Shown one piece after another: positions 1-8,401 of a stretch of DNA of 64,000 bases. Source of the DNA: Spirosoma sp. (GTDB taxonomy: Bacteria > Bacteroidota > Bacteroidia > Cytophagales > Spirosomataceae); assembly GCF_026391055.1 (NCBI RefSeq), contig NZ_JAPLET010000030.1, positions 558,001 to 622,000 on the forward strand, read 5' to 3'. Under the pieces are notes generated by a model. That model had not been told where the DNA came from, did no database searches, and saw only the letters and a program-made list of their open reading frames with translations. Both the position numbers and the translations under genes were made by a program. Position 1 is the first letter of the stretch. The number at the start of each line of letters is the position of its first letter.

Positions 1-598
1 TCACCTCCCGAATCAGCAGCACGTTATCACGACGACCAAAAATGGTGATATCGCCAGCCAGGCTCAGGGCTTCGAGCATGGTTATCCGTTCGTTGGGAAT
101 GGTAAAGAGCGAGGGTCGGGCAACCTCACCCATGACCGAGACCCGAAAATTTTGATTTCGAATAACTACAGTTGGCTCCTTGAGATACGTTTTGAGTTGG
201 TTACGAATCAGGTCAGTTGCCTGACTGGTTGTTAGTCCACCAACAGGAACCTTGCCCAAGAGCGGCAACTCCAGTGTGCCGTCTGCATTGACCAGATAAC
301 CGGATAATTCCGGAAGCGCCGAAGCTGTTGCTTGCGTTGTTAAGCGATCGGGCGATATGGTTGCCGAGAGTGGGTTGAAGAAATTACTGGCCTCCGGACT
401 TAAGCTACTAACCCGAACCGATAGGATATCATTCGGTTGAATAGTCGGGCTGAAGCGATTTAGTAATTTTATTGAATCAGAAGTCGTAGATGGACTCTGA
501 AAATAAACCAGTTTCTTGGACGAAACACAACCTGATAGTAAGGTAACTAAAGCTAACGCAATGAGTAAGGGCGTTCTAGCATAATAAACAAATGTCAT
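1..598 (-). CDS. Polysaccharide export outer-membrane lipoprotein, Wza/BexD type (3' end outside window)
   Basis: 199 residues are visible and the C-terminus runs off the left edge. The start ATG (596-598) opens a hydrophobic signal ending in the lipobox LLSGC, with Cys24 as the predicted lipidated residue. A Poly_export domain follows, including SGYLVNADGTLELPLLGKV, and then the start of an SLBB-like repeat (VMGEVARPSLFTIPNE). Family members form the outer-membrane channel for capsule or exopolysaccharide and usually work with a Wzc-type copolymerase, whose gene would lie beyond the window. The gene diverges from the helix-turn-helix gene at 1135 across about 540 AT-rich bases holding a strong promoter match. 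The family call is firm; the exported polymer is unknown. Confidence 0.9.
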   Translation of the reverse strand, partial: MTFVYYARTPLLIALALVTLLSGCVSSKKLVYFQSPSTTSDSIKLLNRFSPTIQPNDILSVRVSSLSPEASNFFNPLSATISPDRLTTQATASALPELSGYLVNADGTLELPLLGKVPVGGLTTSQATDLIRNQLKTYLKEPTVVIRNQNFRVSVMGEVARPSLFTIPNERITMLEALSLAGDITIFGRRDNVLLIREV

Positions 599-1134
599 AT
601 AGTAACCAGATTAACTATGTTAAAAAGAAAGAGATATAAATACACACTATAATAAACTACTAGCTCGATTAATCATATAGTGTATATTATTAATCCAATA
701 CACTACATTTTATAATCAGGAACAGAGAAATTTACTACTAGTTGTCAACTAATAGCATTGTTATCACATTTCAAATATATCGCATGTTATCTATAGTAAC
801 AAAGAAATTCAGTATATATTTTATTTACTATCTAAAATAAAAGTAAACATATTGACCGTTTAAAAAACAAAATCAATCTTACATATAAGCCTAAATGTCT
901 ATAAACCAATCTTTTATTAGATAAAGCAGCAATAAACTCTCCTTTTCTGCAACATTTTCTGTAGAGTAAGAATATTTATATTTCACAATAGACGATAAAA
1001 TTAATAATATGTAACCCTAAATGGCTTTATTGTACTTTTATTGGATAAAACTGTAAATAAGAAACATAAGCTCAGGTTATCTATTCTGCGTTTTTAAAAA
1101 GTTGCATATTTGCATAATCCAGAAAGTATATACT
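599..1134. other. AT-rich divergent intergenic region
   Basis: This stretch separates the export lipoprotein gene (minus) from the helix-turn-helix gene (plus). It is much richer in A and T than the flanking genes and holds no convincing open frame. It carries a close match to the Bacteroidota promoter for the minus-strand gene at 772-803. A weaker -7-like CATATTTG lies at 1105-1112, just ahead of the plus-strand gene. Confidence 0.6.
772..803 (-). promoter_or_regulatory. Bacteroidota-type promoter for the polysaccharide export gene
   Basis: Read on the minus strand, TTTG (803-800) is followed after 20 bases by TATATTTG (779-772). This matches the Bacteroidota primary sigma consensus (TTG / TAnnTTTG) at both elements and in spacing. 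It implies a leader of roughly 170 bases before the ATG at 598. Confidence 0.6.
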
Positions 1135-1758
1135 ATGAATTTACAAACGTCAGTGGATATTCTACAAAGTAGAGACTGGAAATTAGTCCATCAAAGCAGT
1201 ATTTGCTGTGTATATAATTCTGCGGCCCAGTACCTTGTCACTCCGTTGCGAAGCGTAGGCAGTATGCCGGCCGGAACCTTAGATACTCTCTTCCGGGCTA
1301 CTTATGCTCCTCAAACCGCTTCATTCAAAGGCCAGCATTCGAAAAAGTTGTCAGTACCTACTGTACCGGTTGTACTCGAAAAAAAAGGAAGTCAGCTTTG
1401 GGGACGGGTCGAGTTACAGAAATTATTGATCCTTACCTGCGGAGCTTCCCGCGAGATGATCACCGAAAAGCTACATGCTCAACTCAACGAGTTGACTACT
1501 TATTTACAAGCTCAAAATATCGACAGGCAAATTTTGCCCAACGATTATGTCTTCAATTTTCACCACGATTTAACTGCTGTTCGGGAGCTCTTTCAACAGT
1601 TCAGAATAAATCATCTTGCCGAGCAGACCGACATCCCCCAGGACTTACTCAGCCAGTTCATGTCAAACAAGCAACATCCTTCCACCCAGGAGGCCCAAAA
1701 GATAGAAATGCTGATTCAGCAGTTTGGGCGCGAGATGCTTAACTTCTCACTACTATAA
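1135..1758 (+). CDS. Putative regulator with C-terminal XRE-like helix-turn-helix
   Basis: 207 residues from the ATG at 1135. An in-frame TTG at 1102 would add 11 residues but lies on the -7-like CATATTTG (1105-1112), so the ATG is preferred. The first 150 residues match no family I recognise. Residues about 158-200 (HLAEQTDIPQDLLSQFM, then HPSTQEAQKIEMLIQQFGRE) have the spacing of a Cro/CI-type helix-turn-helix, including the PS turn and the later G-x-E. The gene diverges from a polysaccharide export gene, so control of that locus is possible but not shown. It ends at a perfect bidirectional terminator. Confidence 0.6.
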   Translation: MNLQTSVDILQSRDWKLVHQSSICCVYNSAAQYLVTPLRSVGSMPAGTLDTLFRATYAPQTASFKGQHSKKLSVPTVPVVLEKKGSQLWGRVELQKLLILTCGASREMITEKLHAQLNELTTYLQAQNIDRQILPNDYVFNFHHDLTAVRELFQQFRINHLAEQTDIPQDLLSQFMSNKQHPSTQEAQKIEMLIQQFGREMLNFSLL

Positions 1759-1770
1759 TTAAGGTATGAT

Positions 1771-1816
1771 CCATAAAAAAAGCTTCTACTCGGTCGAATA
1801 GAAGCTTTTTTTATGG
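1771..1816. terminator. Bidirectional intrinsic terminator
   Basis: A perfect 18-bp inverted repeat (1771-1788 and 1799-1816) with a 10-base loop. Each arm carries seven A or T at the base of a GCTTCTA/TAGAAGC stem, so it can act in both directions between the convergent genes ending at 1758 and 1833. Confidence 0.85.
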
Positions 1817-1832
1817 GTCGATTCATAATAGT

Positions 1833-2501
1833 CTACCATTGGCTAGCAGGCTGGGCTTTGGCTTGAGCGCTTAACTTCACGGATTGGGTGTCAATCGCCA
1901 TTTTATTAAGTGCCAGATAAATTAACTTAACTGCTCCTTCGATACGTTGCCATCCCTGCTCACTACGCAGATCAATACCAACCATTGTGTGGTTGTTTTG
2001 CGCCTGAATCGTCAGGTAAGATAAAGCGCCCAGCATAACGGCCGAAATCGCCTGGCTATCAGGCCCTTCGATGAACGAAAGCTGGTTAACTAACCGCTGG
2101 AGTTCATCATCCTGTGCTTTACTGATTACATCAGCCGTTGGATCATTTTCAACAACGTTTGCCTTTAATACTTCGCGAGCGGCCTTCGATGTACGCATGT
2201 AACGAAACATCTGAATCGCCTGCCGGTACCAAACTTTCGCCAGATCATCCTGGTGTATAGGACGAATCTGATCTAGCATGGCCGGAGTGAAATGTGGGAA
2301 CATTCGACCCATCCGAACGTAATATTCCATTAACCCATCTAGACCGCCGAAATAGCGATAGATAAGCACTTTGCTAATCCCAGCCTTTTCAGCAATCTGG
2401 TTAATTCTGGCACCTTCAAGACCTTGCTCAGCCAGTACATCTTCAAGTGCGTTAACAATACGCTGTGTGGTGTCCGCGCGATTTCTTCTAATTTTTTCCA
2501 T
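1833..2501 (-). CDS. TetR/AcrR family transcriptional regulator
   Basis: 222 residues. The N-terminal 60 residues form a TetR DNA-binding domain: TTQRIVNALEDVLAEQGLEG, then INQIAEKAGISKVLIYRYFG with the typical recognition-helix tyrosine and phenylalanine, then GLMEYYVRMG. The remaining helical part (about 70-195) is a ligand/dimer domain with no recognisable specificity. No efflux pump or enzyme gene sits beside it, so its target cannot be inferred. A 516-bp AT-rich gap lies upstream. Length and start are normal for the family. Confidence 0.9.
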   Translation of the reverse strand: MEKIRRNRADTTQRIVNALEDVLAEQGLEGARINQIAEKAGISKVLIYRYFGGLDGLMEYYVRMGRMFPHFTPAMLDQIRPIHQDDLAKVWYRQAIQMFRYMRTSKAAREVLKANVVENDPTADVISKAQDDELQRLVNQLSFIEGPDSQAISAVMLGALSYLTIQAQNNHTMVGIDLRSEQGWQRIEGAVKLIYLALNKMAIDTQSVKLSAQAKAQPASQW

Positions 2502-3017
2502 CTATAATCTGAGCCAGCTTAGATATATACTGCTAATGTAGAATTTATAGTTTACAAAAAGTCACTTAAAAACAACTTTTTATTTTTCGCACCTCCTTAA
2601 AATTAACAGTACCCTCTAAAAGTAAATATTAAATTTTCGGTAATTAGCTGAAGCAAATAGCATCTTTTTATACTAATAAGTAGCATATTAGCCCATTTTT
2701 TTATCGTATGCTCTTTCAATTTACTATACTAAACAGTCAAATCGAAAGCTAAAATCCTTCTGTAGCCTTCTAGCAAAACAATTAAACAGCTAATAATCAG
2801 CAACTTTTATCAATAAAATATATTTTTATTTTCTTAAGTAGTTATAGAGAAAAAATATACAAACTTCATCACTGGCAGTAGCAGGCACAACGGGATAAGC
2901 CAAGTACGAGCCGTTTATTTTGTCAACAATACCGCCAATTCTAAAAACATAAAGGAGTCTGGCTGCTTGCAAATCGGTAGGTGACGCTTTACTTTGCTCT
3001 CGTTTCCTATTAAGTAT
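2502..3017. other. AT-rich intergenic region upstream of TetR and tsaB
   Basis: A divergent region of about 516 bp, very AT-rich between 2510 and 2870, with no supported open frame or RNA gene. The only interpretable signal is the tsaB promoter match at 2967-2996. Confidence 0.5.
2967..2996 (+). promoter_or_regulatory. Candidate tsaB promoter
   Basis: TTG (2967-2969), then 19 bases, then TTACTTTG (2989-2996). The -7 element matches TAnnTTTG at all but one position. The ATG at 3018 is about 21 bases further on, which supports that start over an upstream in-frame codon at 2994. Confidence 0.5.
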
Positions 3018-3725
3018 ATGCCACTCATTCTTTCTATTGATACATCAACGGCCATCTGTTCAGTAGCCTTGCACAGCACAGACGGTTCGCTCAGCAGTTC
3101 GTTACTTGGCTCTTATGAGCTCTTCACAGAACGAACCTCTTCTGCTATGCTCACAACGCTCATCGGCGATATTGTACGTCAGGCAGGCTATGAGCTAACC
3201 CAGCTCGATGCTATCGCTGTAGCCAAAGGACCTGGCTCTTACACGGGGTTACGCATTGGGATTTCGACAGCAAAGGGCCTTTGCTTTTCGCTGGATAAAC
3301 CTCTACTAGCCATCAATACGCTAACAGCTATGGCCGAACAAGTCCGTTGTTTTTACCCCAAGAACTACATACTGTGCCCGATGATTGATGCCCGGCGTAT
3401 GGAAGTCTACTGCGCCCTATACAATACCGATGGGCAGGAAATGCAGCCAACGACGGCGCAGATTGTTGATGAGCAATCATTTGACGAGTGGCTGGAGAAG
3501 AAGCCGCTGGTCTTTTTTGGCGATGGAGCCGCAAAGTGCGAAGCCCTGCTAGGCAGTCACGTCAACGCCCATTTTCCTAAGATACCGATCCATCCTTCGG
3601 CCAGAACCGTTGGGAAGTTGGCCATCGTAGCTTATGCCCGTAGCGAATTTGAAGATGCCGCTGCTTTTGAGCCCTTTTACCTGAAAGATTTTATGGCCAT
3701 AAAGCCTAAAAAGTCCCCATTTTAA
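3018..3725 (+). CDS. tsaB: tRNA threonylcarbamoyladenosine biosynthesis protein TsaB
   Basis: 235 residues from the ATG at 3018, which gives the family N-terminus MPLILSIDTSTAICSVAL. The ASKHA-fold signature VAKGPGSYTGLRIGISTAKG is intact near residues 75-95, and the C-terminal PFYLKDFMA is typical. TsaB is the inactive paralogue that dimerises with TsaD and, with TsaE, transfers threonylcarbamoyl-AMP to A37 of ANN-decoding tRNAs in the cytoplasm. An in-frame codon at 2994 lies within the candidate -7 element and is rejected. coaX follows 97 bp downstream on the same strand. Confidence 0.93.
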   Translation: MPLILSIDTSTAICSVALHSTDGSLSSSLLGSYELFTERTSSAMLTTLIGDIVRQAGYELTQLDAIAVAKGPGSYTGLRIGISTAKGLCFSLDKPLLAINTLTAMAEQVRCFYPKNYILCPMIDARRMEVYCALYNTDGQEMQPTTAQIVDEQSFDEWLEKKPLVFFGDGAAKCEALLGSHVNAHFPKIPIHPSARTVGKLAIVAYARSEFEDAAAFEPFYLKDFMAIKPKKSPF

Positions 3726-3822
3726 CCAGCTGCAAACCCCTTATTGCCGGAACGAACTACCAGTACGCTAAGAATGTGCCGTTTTTCTCCTTATTTCGCC
3801 CCGGCATTTACTTCTTTCGCTC

Positions 3823-4596
3823 GTGCAAATTATCGTTGATATTGGCAATACCGACGCCGTTTTCGGATTTTATAGTGCAACCAGCTGGCAGCACATCTGG
3901 CGAACGCCCGCCCGGCATGATGAGTCAGCCGAATCCTACGAGCGTCGATTGCGGCTTTGGTTACTGGAAGCAGGGCTACCCTTAAGTAGTATAAAAGCGA
4001 CTGTGTTAAGCAGTGTTGTGCCCGCCCTTACGCCTACCATACGTGCCATGCTGACAGAGCTGTTTGGCTTTGCTCCCATAGTTGTCGGACCCGATATTTA
4101 CCCACATTTGCCCATTGAGGTGTTGCGTCCCCACGAGATTGGCTCCGATTTAGTCGCCAATGCGCTGGCGGCCTATACCCGCTATCAACGCACCTGCGTT
4201 GTAGTCGATTTTGGAACGGCTTTAACATTCACCACAGTATCCGGGACTGGTAAACTACTGGGAGTAGCCATTGCACCCGGTTTGAAAACCGCTATCCGGT
4301 CGTTATTCGCCAACACCGCTCAACTCCCCGAAGTACCCATTGAAGTCCCCGCTTCTGCACTCGGCACCAGTACCACCCACGCTATTCAGGCAGGTGTTAT
4401 ATTAGGGTACGAAGGCCTGATCCGCTCGCTGGTCAGTCGCATTCAGAGCGAACTGGACGGCGATTGCATAGCCGTAGCCACCGGCGGTTTATCCGGGCAG
4501 ATTACGTCGCTCAATGATGTATTCACCGATATCGTCCCTTCGCTGACGCTGGACGGTATTCGGTTGATTGGTGATGCAGTGAGTGTTAGAAGTTAG
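3823..4596 (+). CDS. coaX: Type III pantothenate kinase CoaX
   Basis: 257 residues starting at GTG (3823). This enzyme carries out the first step of coenzyme A synthesis, phosphorylating pantothenate, and belongs to the ASKHA fold. Visible motifs are the phosphate loop IIVDIGNTDAVFGFY at the N-terminus, RPHEIGSDLVANALAA, VVDFGTALTFTTVS and APGLKTAIRSLF in the middle, and VATGGLSG near the end. Length is normal. The final codons and stop lie inside the left arm of the palindromic repeat at 4579-4670, so that repeat supplies the last few residues. Confidence 0.93.
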   Translation: MQIIVDIGNTDAVFGFYSATSWQHIWRTPARHDESAESYERRLRLWLLEAGLPLSSIKATVLSSVVPALTPTIRAMLTELFGFAPIVVGPDIYPHLPIEVLRPHEIGSDLVANALAAYTRYQRTCVVVDFGTALTFTTVSGTGKLLGVAIAPGLKTAIRSLFANTAQLPEVPIEVPASALGTSTTHAIQAGVILGYEGLIRSLVSRIQSELDGDCIAVATGGLSGQITSLNDVFTDIVPSLTLDGIRLIGDAVSVRS

Positions 4597-4670
4597 GAGC
4601 GAGGAGCCATCCGGTGGCATAACTTACGTCAGACCTCCTCACATCTCGCTTCTAACTCCTGATACTCACT
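4579..4670. repeat. Palindromic interspersed repeat, copy A
   Basis: An imperfect long inverted repeat around a centre reading CCATCCGGTGGCATAACTTA, with CGTCAG just after it. The arms are built from GTTAGNAGCGAG-type sequence. It overlaps the coaX stop and the stop of the convergent Arc-type gene, so it probably also works as a shared terminator. Copies B (4844-4938) and C (50938-51033, inverted) share arms and centre. Confidence 0.7.
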
Positions 4671-4833
4671 CCTCCACTTTAGGGTTCCGTTTCTTTCGCT
4701 TGCGTAGGGCGTCGTTGAGCAAAAATTCAATTTGCCCGTTCACACTCCTGAACTCTTCCTGTGCCCACCGCTCCAGTTCCTTCAACGTTTCGGGTTGAAT
4801 GCGTAAGACAAATGCTTTTTTCTCGGCAGCCAT
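4666..4833 (-). CDS. Arc-type (ribbon-helix-helix) small protein
   Basis: 55 residues, ATG at 4831-4833 and TGA at 4666-4668. The sequence MAAEKKAFVLRIQPETLKEL, then RWAQEEFRSVNGQIEFLLND, has the beta-strand/helix/helix pattern of Arc/MetJ-type repressors, followed by a basic tail (RKRKKR). Such proteins dimerise to bind operators. It lies about 100 bp downstream of the SPFH gene on the same strand, with repeat copy B between them. I believe this pairing recurs in Bacteroidota, which suggests a shared function, though the role is unknown. It is too short for a toxin-antitoxin claim. Confidence 0.8.
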   Translation of the reverse strand: MAAEKKAFVLRIQPETLKELERWAQEEFRSVNGQIEFLLNDALRKRKKRNPKVEE

Positions 4834-4843
4834 GTGTTTTTTG

Positions 4844-4938
4844 AGGAGTTAGGAGGTAGCAGCGAGGGGCGAGGAGATATCCAGCGGCATAACCTGCGTC
4901 AGCCTTCCTCACTTCTCGCTGCCACCTCCTAACTACTT
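4844..4938. repeat. Palindromic interspersed repeat, copy B
   Basis: An imperfect inverted repeat with arms GTTAGGAGGTNGCAGCGAG and a centre ATCCAGCGGCATAACCTGCG that aligns with copy A (4579-4670) and with the reverse of copy C (50938-51033). It sits between the SPFH gene and the Arc-type gene, touching the SPFH stop, and could attenuate read-through. Confidence 0.7.
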
Positions 4939-5791
4939 AATTATACAATGTTCCGGCGTTAACAACTGGACTAACTGATTTTTCGCCACAGAGCACCACC
5001 AGCAAGTTACTCACCATGGCGGCTTTGCGTTCCTCATCCAGCGCAACGACGCCATTCTTTTCAAGACGTTCCAAGGCCATTTCGACCATACCCACGGCCC
5101 CCTCAACAATCAGTCGACGGGCAGCTATCATAGCCGATGCCTGCTGACGCTGTAACATGGCTCCTGCAATTTCGGAAGAGTAAGCCAGGTGACTAACCCG
5201 GGCTTCGATAATGTCGACACCCGCCCGTTCGAGCCGTTCGTTAAGCTCCTGCTCCAGAAATACGTTGATCTGGCCAGTGCTGTCCCGTAAGGTTACCGAC
5301 GAGGTTTCATCTTCCATGTGGTCATAGGCGTAAGAGTTGGCCAGCTTCCGGACAGCCGCTTCGGATTGTACCTGCACAAAGTTCACATAATTATCTACGT
5401 CGAAGAGTGCTCTGGCTGTGTCTTTCACCTGCCAGACAACAACAGCGGCAATTTCAACGGGATTACCCATTTTGTCGTTGACTTTCAGTGTTTGTCCGTT
5501 CAGGTTACGGGCTCGCAAACTGATTTTGGCCTTACTGTATAGTGGGTTGACCCAACGTAGCCCGCCCTGTTTCATGGTCCCAACATAATCGCCGAAGAAC
5601 GTACACACGACGGCCTCATTTGGGTTGATTACGGTTATTCCCATAAACAGAATAATGGCCAGTATAACTAGTACCACCGGGATCACCAAACTCTTCAGAG
5701 CGATTCCCAAACCAGCAGCTGCAACCAGGCAGCCCACGGCAACAAACAACAACACATAACCAGAGATTGATGTAAGCGGTTTTTCCTGCAT
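4937..5791 (-). CDS. SPFH/Band 7 domain membrane protein
   Basis: 284 residues. Two hydrophobic segments at about 10-30 and 32-55 anchor the N-terminus. The Band 7 domain follows (VINPNEAVVCTFFGDYVGTM, VNDKMGNPVEIAAVVVWQVK, DSTGQINVFLEQELNERLER and GVDIIEARVSHLAYSSEIA). A helical stretch with QRQQASAMIAARRLIVEGA closes the domain, and the tail is LLVVLCGEKSVSPVVNAGTL. SPFH proteins oligomerise and organise membrane microdomains or hold proteases. The Arc-type gene follows downstream, possibly co-transcribed. The biological role is not known from sequence. Confidence 0.88.
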   Translation of the reverse strand: MQEKPLTSISGYVLLFVAVGCLVAAAGLGIALKSLVIPVVLVILAIILFMGITVINPNEAVVCTFFGDYVGTMKQGGLRWVNPLYSKAKISLRARNLNGQTLKVNDKMGNPVEIAAVVVWQVKDTARALFDVDNYVNFVQVQSEAAVRKLANSYAYDHMEDETSSVTLRDSTGQINVFLEQELNERLERAGVDIIEARVSHLAYSSEIAGAMLQRQQASAMIAARRLIVEGAVGMVEMALERLEKNGVVALDEERKAAMVSNLLVVLCGEKSVSPVVNAGTLYN

Positions 5792-5944
5792 TTTCGTAAA
5801 GACTAGTTCAATAAAGTAATATCATTTTGATAGCACAATGATAGATATAAAAGAGATATACTCTAAACTGATTTATGAGAACGGCTATCCAACTCCACCA
5901 ACGGCTTCTTTCGGCTTATCACTGTAAACGCCAATCCTTTTCAC

Positions 5945-5952
5945 TATTTTTG
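5945..5952 (+). promoter_or_regulatory. -7 element candidate for lysS
   Basis: TATTTTTG fits TAnnTTTG exactly, 49 bases before the lysS ATG. No clear TTG is seen at the expected -33 distance, so only the -7 is claimed. Confidence 0.4.
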
Positions 5953-6000
5953 CACCCTTAAAACGGGTCGCCTTTCTGGCCGGCCAACACATTGACGACC

Positions 6001-7770
6001 ATGCTGCTGAGTGAACAGGAAATAAATCGCCGACAAAAGCGCGAAGAATTAATGCGGATGGGCATTGACCCCTACCCCGCCGAGTTGTTTGACGTAACCA
6101 CGACCATTGCCGACATTCGGACGGCTTTCCAGACGGATGGGCCTGGCACAGAAGTTGCCCCTGAACAGGATTTTTCCGGCGATGAACGATGGGGAAATGT
6201 TCAACTGGCGGGCCGGTTGATGGTCTTTCGCATTAGTGGCAGCGCGTCGTTCGCCGAAATACAGGACTCTACCGGCCGGATGCAGTTTTATTTCCGGCGA
6301 GACGATCTCTGCCCCGGCGAAGACAAAACGCTTTACAATACTGTCTTTAAAAAGCTGCTGGATATCGGCGACATCATTGGCGTAAAAGGGCATGTATTCA
6401 CCACAAAAACCGGCGAGTTGTCGGTATATGTCAAGGAGTTTAAGATTCTCAATAAAGCCTTACGTCCTTTGCCGGTGGTAAAAGAGGTGGTGAACGAGAA
6501 AGGAGAAAAAGAAACCTACGATGCCTTTACCGATCCCGAACAGCGGTATCGGCAACGTTATGTGGACCTGATTGTAAACCCGCAGGTGCGCGATGTTTTT
6601 ATAAAACGCACCAAACTGGTTAACTCGATCCGGCAGTTTCTGAGCGAAAAAGGCTATCTGGAAGTAGAAACGCCCATTTTACAGCCCATTCATGGCGGAG
6701 CTGCAGCCCGGCCATTTCGCACGCACCACAACTCATTGGATATGACGCTGTATATGCGCATTGCTAATGAACTTTACCTTAAACGCCTGATCGTTGGCGG
6801 ATACGACGGTGTATTCGAGTTTGCCAAAGATTTTCGGAACGAGGGCATGGACCGTACCCACAACCCCGAGTTTACGCAGGTGGAGTTCTACGTTGCCTAT
6901 AAAGATTACCTGTGGATGATGGATACCATCGAGGAGATGGTGGAAAAAGTAGCCCTGGATGTAGCCGGAACAACGAAAGTTACCGTTGGCGAAAACATCA
7001 TCAACTTCAAACGCCCCTGGAAACGCCTGACCATGTTCGAAGCCATTCAGGAATACACCGGCGTGGATGTATCGGCCATGGAAGAAGATGAACTCCGGCA
7101 GGTTGCCGAGCAGCGGGGCATTAAGATAGACAGCACTATGGGTAAGTCGAAACTGATCGACGAACTGTTTGGCGATGCCTGCGAGCCCAATCTGATCCAG
7201 CCGACATTCATTACTGACTACCCCGTTGAGATGTCGCCCTTGACCAAAAAGCACCGGAGCAAGCCGGGTTTGGTTGAGCGGTTCGAAGCCATTTGCAACG
7301 GAAAGGAAATAGCCAACGCTTACTCCGAGCTAAACGACCCCATCGACCAGCGCGAGCGGTTTGAGGAACAGTTGCGTCTGGCCGAACGGGGTGACGAAGA
7401 AGCCATGGCCCTTGACGAAGACTTCCTGCGGGCACTCGAATACGGGATGCCGCCAACAGCGGGCGTGGGTCTGGGCATCGACCGACTCTCGATGATCATG
7501 ACCAATCAATCGTCTATTCAGGATGTGCTGTTTTTCCCGCAGATGCGTCCCGAGAAGAAGCAGGAGCAGTCAGACGAAAGCGATTTCATTACCGCCGGTG
7601 TTCCGGCCGAGTGGGTTCCAGCCGTTCAGAAACTGGGCTTTATGAGCATCGAACAACTTCGGGGAGCTAATCCTAACAAACTGTTCAACGATCTGGGTGG
7701 CGTTCGCAAAAAGTTGAAACTAGAAGCTAAAATGCCCACTCTGGATGAAGTGAAGGGGTGGATTGGTTAG
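6001..7770 (+). CDS. lysS: Lysyl-tRNA synthetase, class II
   Basis: 589 residues from ATG 6001; a TTG at 5992 is also in frame but less likely. It charges tRNA-Lys in the cytoplasm. An OB-fold anticodon-binding domain spans about 60-170. The class II catalytic core has motif 1 around GGAAARPFRTHHN, motif 2 FRNEGMDRTHNPEFTQVE and motif 3 GVGLGIDRLSMIM. A C-terminal extension of about 70 residues (PAEWVPAVQKLGF to the end) is present as in other Bacteroidota LysS proteins and is absent from the E. coli enzyme. A strong terminator follows. Confidence 0.96.
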   Translation: MLLSEQEINRRQKREELMRMGIDPYPAELFDVTTTIADIRTAFQTDGPGTEVAPEQDFSGDERWGNVQLAGRLMVFRISGSASFAEIQDSTGRMQFYFRRDDLCPGEDKTLYNTVFKKLLDIGDIIGVKGHVFTTKTGELSVYVKEFKILNKALRPLPVVKEVVNEKGEKETYDAFTDPEQRYRQRYVDLIVNPQVRDVFIKRTKLVNSIRQFLSEKGYLEVETPILQPIHGGAAARPFRTHHNSLDMTLYMRIANELYLKRLIVGGYDGVFEFAKDFRNEGMDRTHNPEFTQVEFYVAYKDYLWMMDTIEEMVEKVALDVAGTTKVTVGENIINFKRPWKRLTMFEAIQEYTGVDVSAMEEDELRQVAEQRGIKIDSTMGKSKLIDELFGDACEPNLIQPTFITDYPVEMSPLTKKHRSKPGLVERFEAICNGKEIANAYSELNDPIDQRERFEEQLRLAERGDEEAMALDEDFLRALEYGMPPTAGVGLGIDRLSMIMTNQSSIQDVLFFPQMRPEKKQEQSDESDFITAGVPAEWVPAVQKLGFMSIEQLRGANPNKLFNDLGGVRKKLKLEAKMPTLDEVKGWIG

Positions 7771-7797
7771 TAAGAATTATCGACTGACAAAACACAA

Positions 7798-7827
7798 AAC
7801 CCCCGCCGGATGATTCTGGCGGGGGTT
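7798..7827. terminator. Intrinsic terminator between lysS and the cold-shock gene
   Basis: A perfect 10-bp stem (AACCCCCGCC at 7798-7807 with GGCGGGGGTT at 7818-7827) and a 10-base loop. It lies between convergent genes and can serve either; the flanking T and A runs are short. Confidence 0.75.
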
Positions 7828-7856
7828 ACACATTCATATCTAGACGAACTGTCGGC

Positions 7857-8063
7857 TTAATAATCGGAATCGATCTTTTTCACCTTTACAGCGTTGAGTC
7901 CTTTCTTGCCATCAACCACTTCAAACTGAACCCGGTCTTTTTCGCGAATGGTAATCCCGTTCAGACCGGTGATGTGGACGAAGATGTCCCGGTTGGTATC
8001 GTCTTCAACAATGAATCCGTAACCCTTACTTTCGTTAAAGAATTTTACTACACCTGTTTGCAT
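7857..8063 (-). CDS. Cold-shock domain protein
   Basis: 68 residues from the ATG at 8061-8063. A single cold-shock OB-fold with RNP1 (SKGYGFIV) and RNP2 (DIFVHITG) is intact, starting MQTGVVKFFNE. Such proteins bind single-stranded RNA and DNA and melt mRNA structures. The nearest upstream gene on either strand is over 330 bp away, leaving room for the long 5' leader common for csp genes, though no thermosensor could be demonstrated by eye. An upstream in-frame start at 8084 would add seven non-family residues and is rejected. Confidence 0.93.
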   Translation of the reverse strand: MQTGVVKFFNESKGYGFIVEDDTNRDIFVHITGLNGITIREKDRVQFEVVDGKKGLNAVKVKKIDSDY

Positions 8064-8401
8064 AAAACTTAAACAATTTAACAATTAAACACTAAAGGGT
8101 CAGTTAATAACAAAAACGCAAATCAGACAGCAGCGTACCTAACAGAGTTGATACATAGTTGAAAATCAGCGAAATTTGTTGAGCATAACGGCGCATCTGG
8201 CACTTGAGGGCTACGAACGCCGTTACAATACAAAGAAAAGAAAAATGTTGCGACTTCAACTAGATTGCGCCCTTTTTTTAGCTACTTTCACTAAGTTTAT
8301 ATGGAATTTATGTGTAAACGGCAAACAATCTATCTGGATCGGTCGTTAGCTTTTATCAATTGAGATACTTATTTAGTCAATACACTTCGCGAACTAAAGA
8401 C
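8064..8401. other. Divergent leader region of the cold-shock and PspC-like genes
   Basis: 338 bp without a supported gene. It should contain the csp promoter and a long leader on the minus strand and the PspC-like gene promoter on the plus strand. I could not place either promoter with confidence. Confidence 0.4.

Noticed and set aside
1102..1134. Upstream start codon for the HTH protein
   Set aside because: It would place the start codon next to a -7-like CATATTTG; ATG 1135 gives a sensible leader.
4666..5791. SPFH and Arc-type gene pair as a toxin-antitoxin system
   Set aside because: An SPFH membrane protein is not a known toxin type, and the spacing and an intervening palindrome do not fit a coupled TA operon.
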